A stretch of DNA of 59,864 nucleotides from Candidatus Hydrogenedentota bacterium (GTDB lineage: Bacteria > Hydrogenedentota > Hydrogenedentia > Hydrogenedentales > SLHB01), in assembly GCA_020849535.1 (NCBI GenBank), contig JADLGB010000185.1:1-59864 (forward strand). Direction: 5' to 3'. Positions within the stretch are counted from its first letter, which is position 1. Each line of letters begins with the position of its first letter. The position numbers were made by a program, and so were the translations under genes. The notes under the pieces were generated by a model. That model saw nothing but the letters and a program-made list of their open reading frames with translations, ran no database searches and was not told where the DNA came from. Positions 18,434 through 27,801 of this stretch are shown one piece after another.

Positions 18434-19360
18434 CTACTCCAACTTGAAGGTAAGCATCATAGGCGTCCCATTCCGCGTGACGCCGAGCCGAAACGAGCTT
18501 GCATTCGAGAACTTTTCGAATATCTCCGCGAGCTTTTGATCGCTGTCGATCTTGATGCCGTTGATGGTGTTGACGACGTCGCCATTCTGTAAACCGACCT
18601 GACTCGCCAGCGGAATGCTCGCAAAATTGTCGGAAGAAATCCCCACCACGTTGCCGTTCTCATCCTCGGCCATCTGCGGGTTCAAGGTGCTCACTACGTC
18701 CGCGTAGTTGTACGAGGCGAGTTCCTGAACCAGTTCTTCACGATTAAGCGCCACGGTGTTCGCGGTTTCCGCCGCGGCGGACGGAGGCCGCTTCTGCGGG
18801 CCACGTGCCATTGAGGCCGGTGTCACGGGGGCCGGGTTCTCCGTGGGATCCCGCATTTCCAGCGTGGCCATGGTGTTGGCGACCTTGTTTTCGAGGATCA
18901 CCTTTCGCGGATGAACTTCTTTCAACGACAACTCCGCGGTCACCGGCTGGTTGAGGTAGTAGGTCGCGATCTTCTGCAGGCTGGCCGCCGCGCTATTCTC
19001 GATGACCGCTGTCGCTTGAGGATCGCCTGGCTCCTCCGACGCCGCGGTGGCGTGCAGGGTCAGCGTCGGCGGAGCCGCAACGACAACCTGGGTTTCTTCG
19101 GTGGGAGCAGCTGGAGTGGCCATATTCGCCGCGGGGCCGAACAAGCCGCTGGTCTCGATGACAGCGTAATCGGAGAGAGGCCCCACCCTGGGAAGCTGGA
19201 AGGTTTCCGTGGGGGCGCCACCCAGGTCTCCGGGGCCAACGGCGATGGGATTCTCCCGTAGCAGCCTTTCGGCAATCAGGTACACGAATAAGGCCACCAG
19301 CAAAGCAAGCGTCAGGTCTACGATGACAAACGCCTGCCGTATCAGAAGACCCTTAACCAT
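18434..19360 (-). CDS. gspC: Type II secretion inner-membrane protein GspC
   Basis: First gene of the gsp operon. ATG 19360 (MVKGLLIRQAFVIVDLTLAL) is preferred, with GAGGG four bases upstream; an upstream GTG at 19396 has no ribosome site. The 308 residues comprise one N-terminal membrane helix (about 11-33), a homology region (LPRVGPLSDYAVIETSGLFG), an Ala/Thr-rich part, and a C-terminal PDZ-like domain (SQVGLQNGDVVNTINGIKID). GspC links the secretin to the inner-membrane platform and helps select substrate. It precedes gspD by 58 nt when the chosen starts are used. Confidence 0.9.
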   Translation of the reverse strand: MVKGLLIRQAFVIVDLTLALLVALFVYLIAERLLRENPIAVGPGDLGGAPTETFQLPRVGPLSDYAVIETSGLFGPAANMATPAAPTEETQVVVAAPPTLTLHATAASEEPGDPQATAVIENSAAASLQKIATYYLNQPVTAELSLKEVHPRKVILENKVANTMATLEMRDPTENPAPVTPASMARGPQKRPPSAAAETANTVALNREELVQELASYNYADVVSTLNPQMAEDENGNVVGISSDNFASIPLASQVGLQNGDVVNTINGIKIDSDQKLAEIFEKFSNASSFRLGVTRNGTPMMLTFKLE

Positions 19361-19808
19361 CCAACCCTCTGTGGCCGGGTCGGCCACGTGTAGCACAAAT
19401 TGTATGACGCGGGCGCCGAGTAGACCGCGCCCACGAATGCCGTCCTGCCGCCCAAGAGGAAAACCGCCCCTGTCGGACGGCGCTTTGTGATCCTTCCGCC
19501 GCGGCCACTGTCGTCGGCGTATCCGGGGACAGGGTGATCAAAAGCGGAGAAACCCTTATCGCCGCAGGAGTAACGCATTTTGACTGGCGAAGGTTGACGA
19601 GGCGTCATGCATGCACAAGCACCAACCGCCAAGCCCATAACCTACACGAAGGAAGTCTATCCCACGGCGTTCCCTAATGCAACGACAAAGCAGGGCCTGC
19701 GCGTGGAGTTGCGTTTTCGTGGAACCCGAGTCGCGCCCTTCCCAAAACAGAAGCGCCTTGGGCCGGCTATCCAACCCAAAGCGCGGGAAATCAAAATCTT
19801 AGGGCTTG
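19361..19808. other. Intergenic region upstream of the gsp operon
   Basis: About 450 bases without a credible gene; small open frames on both strands look like chance. A lone -10-like TACAAT occurs on the minus strand (complement at 19399-19404), 32 bases before the likely transcript start-to-ATG distance one would expect, but no matching -35 is seen. CCCTGTC and GACAGGG pair as 7-base arms about 55 nt apart, which may form a stem in a gsp leader. No terminator with a T-run was found after the upstream gene. Confidence 0.3.
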
Positions 19809-22163
19809 TTACGTCTGCTTCTCTTGGGCACTGCGTTCGCGCTCAACACGCTGCAGATGAGCGATGAATTCCTCCAGCGGAACGATGGCGCGGACGGGCT
19901 CAGACTTGGCGGCCGGCGTATCACCCTTCTCCACCGCGGCCACGGCGTTCATCTTCCGGACTTCCTTCTCGAGCCGTTCTTTGCCGGGGATCGACTGGGG
20001 CAAAACGTACTTCTTGCCGGTGCGCGGGTCGTGCTTGACCACGTACTTGCCCGCGATGCCGCCCATGAGCGCAAAACCGCGCTCCTGGCACTTCAAGAAA
20101 AGAATCACTTCCTCGCCCCGATCAAAGGACGGAATGTCCGGGGAGAATCGCTGGATGGCACCGACCCGGCCCGTTGGCAACTGAAAGTGCACTTGCCCGT
20201 TCTTGTTCTGGTCGCCCTTGATCACGGTCGCCACGGTGACGGTCACGTCCGTCACGATACGCGTGTTGTTGTCCGTCCAGTAACTCTCCACGGAAGTGAC
20301 CTTGCCATGAATCACATCGGTTGACAAGCACACGTAGTCCGAGATGTCGTAAGGAGTCAGAAGGGCGTGGGCGGGTGCCGCCGTGAGGAATGCCGCGGCG
20401 CCTGCGAACGCCACCAGAGCCGCCGCGCTCCCCGCGCGCCGGTAGTAACGCCGCCCCAGGATCCCGCACAGGAGCATCGTAACGAACCCGAGGAGCCATT
20501 CCGCGTGGGTAATTGTCCACTCAGCGGCGCGGGCCAACAGGCGCGCACCGGCCAGGGCGTACTGGTGGTCCAAAAGATACTGCGCCATGACGGGCGAACT
20601 GCGATAGTAAGCATCGACCAAGGCGGTTCCCGCGGCGGTGTTCAAAAGCACCTTGTCGCGCAGGCCGCGGAGCATGGTCGGTCCTTGAACCGTCTCGAGG
20701 CCGGCCACAACCACGTTGAGTGGACATACCGCATTCTGGTCGCCGAACATCGGACGGCCCGCGGCGAGCAGAACATCCAAGGTCTTGCCGCTGACCTCGC
20801 TCACAATCTTGCGGCGGCCCAGGTCGAAGTAGAGCGGGGTACCCTGGTTGACATTCTGCATGCCCAGCAGATTCTCGCCCTCGGCGAAGACCTCGGCCGG
20901 GAACAGGGTATCGAAACCGAAGCCCGTCGATGTGCCAAGCTGGAATCCCCCGTGGGTCGTGTCGTAGGCTGTCCGCTCGTCACCGGGGAAGATGTCGGGC
21001 AGAAACTCGCTCGACGAGAAGGTGTACGTAGGCGTGAAGGACACCTCTTCAGAAGTCTCCAACTGCTTCAGCATCCCCTTCAACTGGAAGTGTCCGCGGA
21101 AATCGGTGTTCTGTTCCCACTCGTACAGACCGGTGAAGGTATCGAACATCGGCACGCGCGCCGTCCCGGGATCGTTGTCGGCATCGCACCAAGCCCGAAT
21201 CCACGCTCCCGCGATTGGCTCCGAGGCGAAACCGTCCTTGGCCTGCGTACGCGCGCGTTGTTCGAGATCGAAGAAAATATCGATCGAGCTGCGTGGGTAC
21301 ATGAAGGTGATCGCGGCGATGTCGTCCGGCGCCAAGTCTTGGTGGGAGTCCGTCAGAGAGCTATTCTCTTCGAGGTACACGAGGAGATCGTTGCGCATGG
21401 TGGGCGTCACGCCGCGCAGGCTGAGGTTGCCATTGAACCCGCGGATTGAGACCACCCGATCTTCAACGCTGACGCCTTCCTGCTCCGAGGCGTTTTCATC
21501 CAGATTCGCCAGCGGGCTGTAGCCCAATCCAATGGTGGTCCCCGCGGCGACAGTAGTCACGCCCTGGAGTGTGACTTCGTCACTTGTGTTCTCAATTTCC
21601 CGAGCTATGGCCCCGACAACGGTGTCCACATCGAGAATCTGTCCACCCGCCATGGGGAAAGTCGTGTCGCCAATCGTGACAAAGGTGTCTTCAAAGGTAT
21701 TGGCAACAAGAGTAACGGCCAGTGCCCCGTTAGTAACGGAGCCTCCTTGCTCCGTGATGTCATCTTCCGATTCGAATACGACCACATTGAAGGCGTCTAT
21801 CGTGTCTAGGCCTGACTCGATTTCAACGGGATCGACAATGTTCTGGGTAGTGCGAAACGCAATGTAGGCGGAGGCGACATGTTCCCACTCCTCGTATCCC
21901 GCGAAGAGCTTATCCACCTCAACCGAGGTGAAGCCGTCGTCCCCGTTGCCGGACTCGAAGGTTAGCGGGATGCCGTCGCCATCGCCGCTGACGTCGCCAT
22001 CGCCGTCAACGTCAAGCACGTCGAGCGGCCACTTAATGATGATCAATTCGCCGGATTCGTTGAAGAAACCAAAGGGGTAGAAGGCATGTGCGTCGGGGAG
22101 GGTAATCATCACTGCGAGGGCTAGCAATGCAGCACGCAGCGGCGTTCGGATTGTCTTGCTCAC
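19809..22163 (-). CDS. Exported matrixin-like protein with internal divergent CFI-type box fused to a second exported domain
   Basis: GTG 22163 gives a signal peptide (VSKTIRTPLRAALLALAV, cut near AHA) with AAAGGA eight bases upstream, so the longer ATG frame from 22256 is rejected; product 784 residues. The N-terminal third resembles secreted matrixin-type domains (calcium-type DGDGD motifs, LAPDDIAAITFMYP) but no HExxH is present where the zinc helix should be (GAIAREIENT), so it is probably not a protease. Near residues 490-575 is a divergent CFI-box: an aligned Cys, then LRGLRDKVLLNTAAG, LVDAYY and SP, followed by a membrane helix and RRYYRR. A second hydrophobic segment ending AAPAHA leads into another domain of about 190 residues (HGKVTSVESYWTDNNTRIV). 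It follows the 1752-residue gene on the same strand. Function unknown. Confidence 0.75.
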   Translation of the reverse strand: MSKTIRTPLRAALLALAVMITLPDAHAFYPFGFFNESGELIIIKWPLDVLDVDGDGDVSGDGDGIPLTFESGNGDDGFTSVEVDKLFAGYEEWEHVASAYIAFRTTQNIVDPVEIESGLDTIDAFNVVVFESEDDITEQGGSVTNGALAVTLVANTFEDTFVTIGDTTFPMAGGQILDVDTVVGAIAREIENTSDEVTLQGVTTVAAGTTIGLGYSPLANLDENASEQEGVSVEDRVVSIRGFNGNLSLRGVTPTMRNDLLVYLEENSSLTDSHQDLAPDDIAAITFMYPRSSIDIFFDLEQRARTQAKDGFASEPIAGAWIRAWCDADNDPGTARVPMFDTFTGLYEWEQNTDFRGHFQLKGMLKQLETSEEVSFTPTYTFSSSEFLPDIFPGDERTAYDTTHGGFQLGTSTGFGFDTLFPAEVFAEGENLLGMQNVNQGTPLYFDLGRRKIVSEVSGKTLDVLLAAGRPMFGDQNAVCPLNVVVAGLETVQGPTMLRGLRDKVLLNTAAGTALVDAYYRSSPVMAQYLLDHQYALAGARLLARAAEWTITHAEWLLGFVTMLLCGILGRRYYRRAGSAAALVAFAGAAAFLTAAPAHALLTPYDISDYVCLSTDVIHGKVTSVESYWTDNNTRIVTDVTVTVATVIKGDQNKNGQVHFQLPTGRVGAIQRFSPDIPSFDRGEEVILFLKCQERGFALMGGIAGKYVVKHDPRTGKKYVLPQSIPGKERLEKEVRKMNAVAAVEKGDTPAAKSEPVRAIVPLEEFIAHLQRVERERSAQEKQT

Positions 22164-22235
22164 CGGGTCAATCCTTTCTCTTCCGTTTCGGCGCGGCCGT
22201 TCCAGGCTCCCGTCCGGCGACGTTTTCTCTGAGAT

Positions 22236-22265
22236 TCCCCGGGGATGGCACACCACCCCCGGGGA
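22236..22265 (-). terminator. GC-rich hairpin after the large CFI-box gene
   Basis: Two copies of CCCCGGGG (22237-22244 and 22257-22264), each self-complementary, can pair over a 12-nt loop to give a 9-base stem including a flanking A/T pair. It lies 12 nt past the stop of the 1752-residue gene. There is no T-run on the minus strand, so it may be an attenuating or RNA-stabilising hairpin rather than a true terminator; the next gene starts about 75 nt further on. Confidence 0.45.
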
Positions 22266-22276
22266 TTTCTATCGCA

Positions 22277-25200
22277 TCAATTCTTGGCGCGTACAGCGCT
22301 GCGTCTGCGCTGGAATCCGGCCAGGGTCAGGCCCGCCACAAGGACGAGAACCGCCGACCCCGCGATGGGCGATTCCAAGAACCACGCCACTGGTGTTAGC
22401 ACAATTCGCACCGCTACGGCAAGTGCCGGGTGCTTGGCCACCTGGTCCGCAATCGGCGGGCTCATGGTGTAATACAGGTCAACCAGGGCCGCCCCGGGCG
22501 CGCTCTTCAAGAGGACCGCGTCGCGGAACTCGCGGAACACGTCCAGCTTTCCATCGAACGGCGTGCCGTAGGACGCAGTGGCAATAAAGCAGGGGCTGAT
22601 GCCACCGAAGTTGCCTCCGAAGCCGCCTCCGCCACCGCCACCAGTCGGACTGTTGATGTAGCGGAAGCCGTCTGGGAGCACGTCAAACAGGCCCGATGAG
22701 CCGTTTTGCACGGTCACGTCCAAGTAGCCTGTCGTGGGGATGCCGCCAACCGGAAAGCCAACCGTTATAGACGTTGGCGTCCAGGCCTGTACCGGCATTT
22801 GGGTGCCGCCGAAGCTGACGCTCGGATCGTCGAACCCGGTTCCGGTAATGGTCACTGGGAAGTCGGTGTCTTCTCCCTCGCTCGGATTGACGCCCGTGAT
22901 CGACGGGGCCGTGCCTCCGCTGCCACTGGTGATCGTGAAGTTCGAGAAGAACCCGAACTTTCCGGTCGTCGAGTTGGTCACCTTCAGGCTGGCCGACCCA
23001 TCGTTATCCGGGTCGACAATGGTGCCACCAGGCAACGTCGCGATGATGTTCGTGTTCGTCGCATTCACGACGGTCAGGGCAGTCCCGTCGAGCGAGACGG
23101 TGGGACTTGTTCCGAAGTTCACGCCCGTGATCGACATCGTCAACCCACCTGCGGGAGTTTCCTTCGAGAGCTGGAATGGCACGACGTTGGTAATCACCAC
23201 ATCGTTACCTTGGACGGTGCCCTGAACCGCGGTGACGTTGCTCGTCTGGAGGGCCTTGTTCACCGACGACCGCACCCAGTTGAACCCGGAATTGTCCACT
23301 TCCGGATACTGCTTGTAGTACGGCTCCGCCTGGAAGAACGTGATCAGACCGATCGCGCGGTAACCCCATGGGAACTCGCTGAACACATCGAACTCACCCA
23401 CGCGTGCCGCCGGTGGCGGCGGGAAGGTATCGGGGTCGGGTTCCGTCGGCGTGTTCGGTCCCACGGAGACCAAGCCCAGGCTGAAGTCGTCTCCAACCGT
23501 GATGTTCTCAGACGTGCTGATCACCACGAAGAACTCCGGCCCCTGATTCGGATCGGTCGAGACCGTCCCGAACGAGTCCGGAACCCATTGACGGTGTCGC
23601 GTCTGCTGCGCAGTCGAGGTCGGGATGCCGTCCGTACCCGGAGTCGAGAAGACAAACATCACCTGCGTGTCGGGTTCACCCGCCTGGCCGATCTGGAACG
23701 GTGCGTAGTCCAACTCCACCGGAATATCGCCTGCGTCAAAGACGCCGTTGGCGTTGTTCGCGTTGAAGTCGTTGTCGCGGTAAATCTTCATGCCGCTCTG
23801 CTCGTGATCGATATCCAGCGGCAGCAAATCGTCCAGAATATTGAATCCACCGTCGTGGTCCGTATCGTAGATTTCCACGATGAGCTGTTCGAGGAAGGTC
23901 GGGTCGCGCACGATCTTCCACGCGCCGGTCGCGGGCGTTCCCGTGGCATTCGCGGCCGCGTCGAGGAACAGCTTGGTCGCGTCGTTTCCGGTGATCCGGA
24001 ACGCCTGGTAGTTCTTGTCGATCAGGAAGTAGTTCGTGAACGCACCGGCGGTCCAGCCTGCGCCGCCCACGGTAAAGACTGCGGGCGTCCCGGCGCCGTT
24101 GTTGCCGGATGCCGCAATGCCCGTCGAGTCGCCGCGGTTGGTGCTCAGGTCGATACCCATAACGGCCACATCGCCGCTGTTCTTCACGATGGTCTGGCCG
24201 CTGCCCGTGAGGTCCACGAGCTTGCACCCCACGTTGGCTTCAATCATATCGTAACCGAAGTCATAGCTGAGCCACGGCGTGGCGGGCTTGTAGGCCGCGT
24301 TCACCGGACCGTAGTACGGCTCCACACCCTCTTCGGGCTGGCTCTTCTGGTAAATGCTCTGGCTGATCGGGGTCTGCGGCAGCAACTGAATGCCCGCGGT
24401 CCGCAGGGACACCGCCCGCTCCGGCAAGGTCGAGGGTACCACTGCTCGGAACTGCTCGAAACGCTTGAGCTTGTCCGAAGTCCTTACCACGATAAACAGG
24501 TCGTCTCCAGGGTGACCCGCCGGTCCTATCGCCTTGGTGGACCGGGCCGCCCGTTCGGCATCCTGGTCGATGGTCATGGGTTCGGTGGACCAGTAGGACT
24601 TGCCCGAACTGCTGATGGCCGCCTTGGCTGCCTTCGTGTCACCGGATTCGGAGTTGCTATCAGCCTTGGCATCGCTCTCGCCGATCTCAGCCTGGTCACT
24701 GACTGCAGCCACAGATTTCGCGGCCGGAGCCGGGAAGTGCCCACCTGGAGCGTCGATGGTGGGAAGAATCCACGGCTGTGTCGGGCGCAGCGTCAGCACC
24801 CACGCCTTGTCCGCGGTAGTGACCACACCGTCGCCGCTCATGTCATCCGCTACACCGTCGCCGGTGAGATCAACGTATTCCGGCACGGTCTTCCAGGCCA
24901 GATTCACCAACTGGACCGGCGTGTCGAGTTCCAGTTCGTCGATAGTTGTGATGCTTCCTCCAAAGACGCCGTTACCGGAGGTGTCTTCAACAAGCATCAC
25001 ACCCGAAGACGTCGCGGTGCCGCTCTCATCAAGAGGCAAGAGGTCTTCCGTAGTGAAGTCCGGACCCCAGAAGGCCACCGTCAACTGCTGCAGTTTGATC
25101 TGCGTCAGCGCGTTGACAGTGGTATCGTCGGCGCCCACGAGGTTAATGCCGATCATCGCCGTGGGCCGGCTCTGGGTTTCAATGTGCTGCTTCAGATAGC

Positions 25201-27535
25201 GCGCCGCACGATCCGCCAACGGCCATTGCGATTCACGCGGGTACTCGCCTGCCTGCAAAACCGCCGGCCACGTCGAGTAGTCCGGCAACGTGGGCTGCGT
25301 GGGCGGTACCGGCAGAAACGCGGAACGCGGCCCAAAGGGCGGCAAGTCGCTGTCCGGCACGAAGAACGACACCGTTTCGTAAGGATACTGGAAGTTGTTG
25401 AACAAGTGGTCGTCGGCGGCAGGATTCCCGTTGATCCAGGTCCACCACGAGACAACACCCACACTGTGGAAATCCTGGAAAGTGGAGGCGGTCAGTCCAA
25501 ATGGGTCCAGCCAATCGCTGAAGAACGTACTGAACCCACCTTGGCCAAACGACATTCCAACGCCATATTGGACGTCAGTAATCCGGCTATACAGGTTGTT
25601 CGTTTCATACGTGATGACCAAGTCATGGATTTCCGCACCGCTGCCCGATGGTTTGGCATTGGTCGCATTAAGGGTCCGCTGCGGCCACCACGGCTCGCTC
25701 ACGCCCCAACGGGAGTCCGCCTGCCATGCGTCGGAGAGGTAGATGCCCTCCACAATGAAGCTGTCTTCAGGAATCTGGCTGTCGATGTAGATACCGCCAT
25801 CGAGATACCCTGTGTTGGGATTGAAACGGCGGGGTTCGATGAACGCGCGGAAGTCCGCGCCGATCGTCATCCCGATGCCGTCACCGTTCAATCCCTGCTG
25901 GTCCTGGTAGCCGCCGTCCGGCCGCACGACAACGAAGAAGTCATTGACGAAATCGGTGGGGCGTTCTTCGTCGTCCTTGTTGCCGTCCGGAACCGCCTCG
26001 ACCCAGCCGCCCTCCGCGGGAGGTGGCGGATCGTCCCAGTCGGGCTGCCTGCGCCCGCCGTAGCTCAGGCGAAGCCGGATCTTCCACCAGGGGTCGCCAC
26101 CGCCTGGCGGGAATGGGATGTACTCCCACTGCGGGAGACCGGGCACCCGCTCATCCGGAAGCTCGGCAAAACCGCCGAGTCCAAGACCCTCTGGGTACAT
26201 GGGATAGTCTTTGCCCGCATAGCTGACACCGCCGCCGGCGAGTTGCTCGGGCTGATCGAATGTCCCATCACCGTCGGTGTCGTGGAATATCTGAATACCG
26301 TTGAATCCGAAGTCTCTGCGAATGGAGGTGTCTGGATCGTCACCACCTCCGCCATAGCTGTCGATCATGTCGGTGAGTGTTTCAAGTCCCTGGATTGGGT
26401 TGAAACCGCCATTTCCGGCTGGTCCGTTCGGGTTAGCGCCGATATCCGTCAGGATGATATTGACTTCTCGCAACGTGGGGCCGGTTGGCGCTTCCCAAGG
26501 GCCTACGAGGCCCAATGGCCCAGACTGCCGCACGGTATGAACTCCGTGCAGGTTCAGACCGATGACAGGAGTCCACTGATCCACTGGGAAAAGCCGTCTG
26601 ATCTCTAGGAATTCACCTGTCACCAAGTCGAAGGCGGTGGATAGCGCGTCGTATCGAGGACGCCGGTATTCGGCGAGGGGCGTGTACATTGACCTCGGGT
26701 ACGCCCACGAGTTCCCAATTCGACCATCTTCCCATGCCGAGGTATTGCCGATGTTCGTGATGTCCCACACGCCGAAACTCGATGAATAGGCCGTCTCAGG
26801 GTCGAGTTTGTCGGGATCATCGGCGTAGAAGTCGGGAGAGTACGAGTCTACCGGCTTACCTTCCTGGTTGAGAGGGAATTCAAAGTCGGGGGCGGGGGTG
26901 ACCATGCGCGCCATCGTGTGGTCGTACGCCAAGGTGATGGAGTTACGCCACGTAGCCGTGGTTCGTACGGCGAGAATGTACGTGATCGCCTCGTCCGCAA
27001 GGGTTGTATCGAAGGAGAAATCACTCAACGCGAGGTCGTATTCGAAGGTGCCCGGGTCATTGTCGATACTTCCGGCTGCGTACACCAGGTTTCCGTACAC
27101 GTCAAAAACGAGCGGCACGCCGGAATACGGTCCACCCGCACGGCCAAGAACGAGTTGATCGTCCTTGTCCAACACGCCCCTATCATCCACTTCGCCTCCT
27201 TCGGCGAAAAAGGCCAATTGATAGATGTCGCTGGCCTGAAACACGTCCCGGATATTGTAAGACCGGTCGCCCGCCTTGGGATCGTGTTTCAGCTTGAAAA
27301 CCAACTGTTCGAGAATTCGCGGGGCGTACGCGTCCGCGCTGGCGTAGGTCATCTCGATCCGGATCAACGGCGCCCACTCGTTGAGTGGCAGCAGGCCGCT
27401 CTCATCGGGCAAGAGGTCTTCGGCGGTATAACTGGCCGCATCTATCTGTGCCATTGCGGTGGGGGTCAGTGCGGACAGCAAGGCAAGGGCTGTCAGGATG
27501 GGGAGAATTCGATTTCCGGCGCTTGTCATCTTCAC
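22277..27535 (-). CDS. Large secreted protein with IPT/TIG domains and CFI-box C-terminus
   Basis: A 1752-residue protein starting at GTG (GTGAAGATG context, GGAGG nine bases upstream), with a signal peptide cut near TAMAQ. The first ~1400 residues are Pro/Gly/Asp-rich beta-type sequence without a family I recognise, with calcium-type DLTGDGVADD and SGDGVVTTAD motifs (dockerin-like) near 905-925. Two IPT/TIG domains follow (LTMSITGVNFGTSPTVSL and PSITGVNPSEGEDTDFPVTI). After a Gly-rich linker, residues 1649-1752 are a full CFI-box region: CFIATASYGT, FREFRDAVLL, LVDLYY, SPP, a membrane helix (about 1727-1743) and a basic tail. This C-terminus is probably a sorting or anchoring signal. It is likely a type II secretion substrate, since the gsp operon lies downstream on the same strand. 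Confidence 0.85.
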   Translation of the reverse strand: MKMTSAGNRILPILTALALLSALTPTAMAQIDAASYTAEDLLPDESGLLPLNEWAPLIRIEMTYASADAYAPRILEQLVFKLKHDPKAGDRSYNIRDVFQASDIYQLAFFAEGGEVDDRGVLDKDDQLVLGRAGGPYSGVPLVFDVYGNLVYAAGSIDNDPGTFEYDLALSDFSFDTTLADEAITYILAVRTTATWRNSITLAYDHTMARMVTPAPDFEFPLNQEGKPVDSYSPDFYADDPDKLDPETAYSSSFGVWDITNIGNTSAWEDGRIGNSWAYPRSMYTPLAEYRRPRYDALSTAFDLVTGEFLEIRRLFPVDQWTPVIGLNLHGVHTVRQSGPLGLVGPWEAPTGPTLREVNIILTDIGANPNGPAGNGGFNPIQGLETLTDMIDSYGGGGDDPDTSIRRDFGFNGIQIFHDTDGDGTFDQPEQLAGGGVSYAGKDYPMYPEGLGLGGFAELPDERVPGLPQWEYIPFPPGGGDPWWKIRLRLSYGGRRQPDWDDPPPPAEGGWVEAVPDGNKDDEERPTDFVNDFFVVVRPDGGYQDQQGLNGDGIGMTIGADFRAFIEPRRFNPNTGYLDGGIYIDSQIPEDSFIVEGIYLSDAWQADSRWGVSEPWWPQRTLNATNAKPSGSGAEIHDLVITYETNNLYSRITDVQYGVGMSFGQGGFSTFFSDWLDPFGLTASTFQDFHSVGVVSWWTWINGNPAADDHLFNNFQYPYETVSFFVPDSDLPPFGPRSAFLPVPPTQPTLPDYSTWPAVLQAGEYPRESQWPLADRAARYLKQHIETQSRPTAMIGINLVGADDTTVNALTQIKLQQLTVAFWGPDFTTEDLLPLDESGTATSSGVMLVEDTSGNGVFGGSITTIDELELDTPVQLVNLAWKTVPEYVDLTGDGVADDMSGDGVVTTADKAWVLTLRPTQPWILPTIDAPGGHFPAPAAKSVAAVSDQAEIGESDAKADSNSESGDTKAAKAAISSSGKSYWSTEPMTIDQDAERAARSTKAIGPAGHPGDDLFIVVRTSDKLKRFEQFRAVVPSTLPERAVSLRTAGIQLLPQTPISQSIYQKSQPEEGVEPYYGPVNAAYKPATPWLSYDFGYDMIEANVGCKLVDLTGSGQTIVKNSGDVAVMGIDLSTNRGDSTGIAASGNNGAGTPAVFTVGGAGWTAGAFTNYFLIDKNYQAFRITGNDATKLFLDAAANATGTPATGAWKIVRDPTFLEQLIVEIYDTDHDGGFNILDDLLPLDIDHEQSGMKIYRDNDFNANNANGVFDAGDIPVELDYAPFQIGQAGEPDTQVMFVFSTPGTDGIPTSTAQQTRHRQWVPDSFGTVSTDPNQGPEFFVVISTSENITVGDDFSLGLVSVGPNTPTEPDPDTFPPPPAARVGEFDVFSEFPWGYRAIGLITFFQAEPYYKQYPEVDNSGFNWVRSSVNKALQTSNVTAVQGTVQGNDVVITNVVPFQLSKETPAGGLTMSITGVNFGTSPTVSLDGTALTVVNATNTNIIATLPGGTIVDPDNDGSASLKVTNSTTGKFGFFSNFTITSGSGGTAPSITGVNPSEGEDTDFPVTITGTGFDDPSVSFGGTQMPVQAWTPTSITVGFPVGGIPTTGYLDVTVQNGSSGLFDVLPDGFRYINSPTGGGGGGGFGGNFGGISPCFIATASYGTPFDGKLDVFREFRDAVLLKSAPGAALVDLYYTMSPPIADQVAKHPALAVAVRIVLTPVAWFLESPIAGSAVLVLVAGLTLAGFQRRRSAVRAKN

Positions 27536-27550
27536 GTTTTGTTTCCTCCA

Positions 27551-27622
27551 CCGAAAAGCAAAATAGCCCCTAGCTACGTGGGTTGCCAGGAGCCTTACGA
27601 TTCGCTTTGCTCATGTTTTCGG
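27551..27622 (-). promoter_or_regulatory. Structured 5' leader hairpin next to the Shine-Dalgarno
   Basis: On the minus strand, CCGAAA (complement at 27617-27622) pairs with UUUCGG (27551-27556); after a 5-nt bulge, AGCAAA of AGCAAAGC (27604-27611) pairs with UUUGCU (27557-27562), with a further GC/GC pair. Inside these, CUCCUGG can pair with CUAGGGG with two wobbles. The 72-nt element ends one base before the TGGAGG ribosome site of the large CFI-box gene. It contains a 14-codon open frame (27570-27614) without a ribosome site. I do not recognise a known riboswitch consensus, including c-di-GMP-I, which would need a GCAAACC segment. Confidence 0.45.
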
Positions 27623-27801
27623 GAAGGGCTCGCGACAATCCCCGTGCCGCCGCGAACCGCCACATTCCTACCCTTGTTCGAGCACTATGGACACAGAACC
27701 CCACGCACGGTACGCCTGCGCCACGGCCCCCTTGGACCCTTAGATCACTCCCAAGAACAACACATCAGATCATACCGCGCCACTCGGGAGATGTCACAAA
27801 G

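Noticed and set aside
22706..26608. A 1300-codon open frame on the plus strand
   Set aside because: It lies fully antisense to the large CFI-box protein, which has a signal peptide, TIG domains and a strong ribosome site; the composition of the plus frame is typical of a shadow.
27551..27622. A c-di-GMP-I (GEMM) riboswitch in the large secreted protein's leader
   Set aside because: Segments such as GAGCAAAGC and a UAGC/GCUA hairpin recall GEMM, but the GCAAACC half and the GAAA tetraloop arrangement are missing or out of order.
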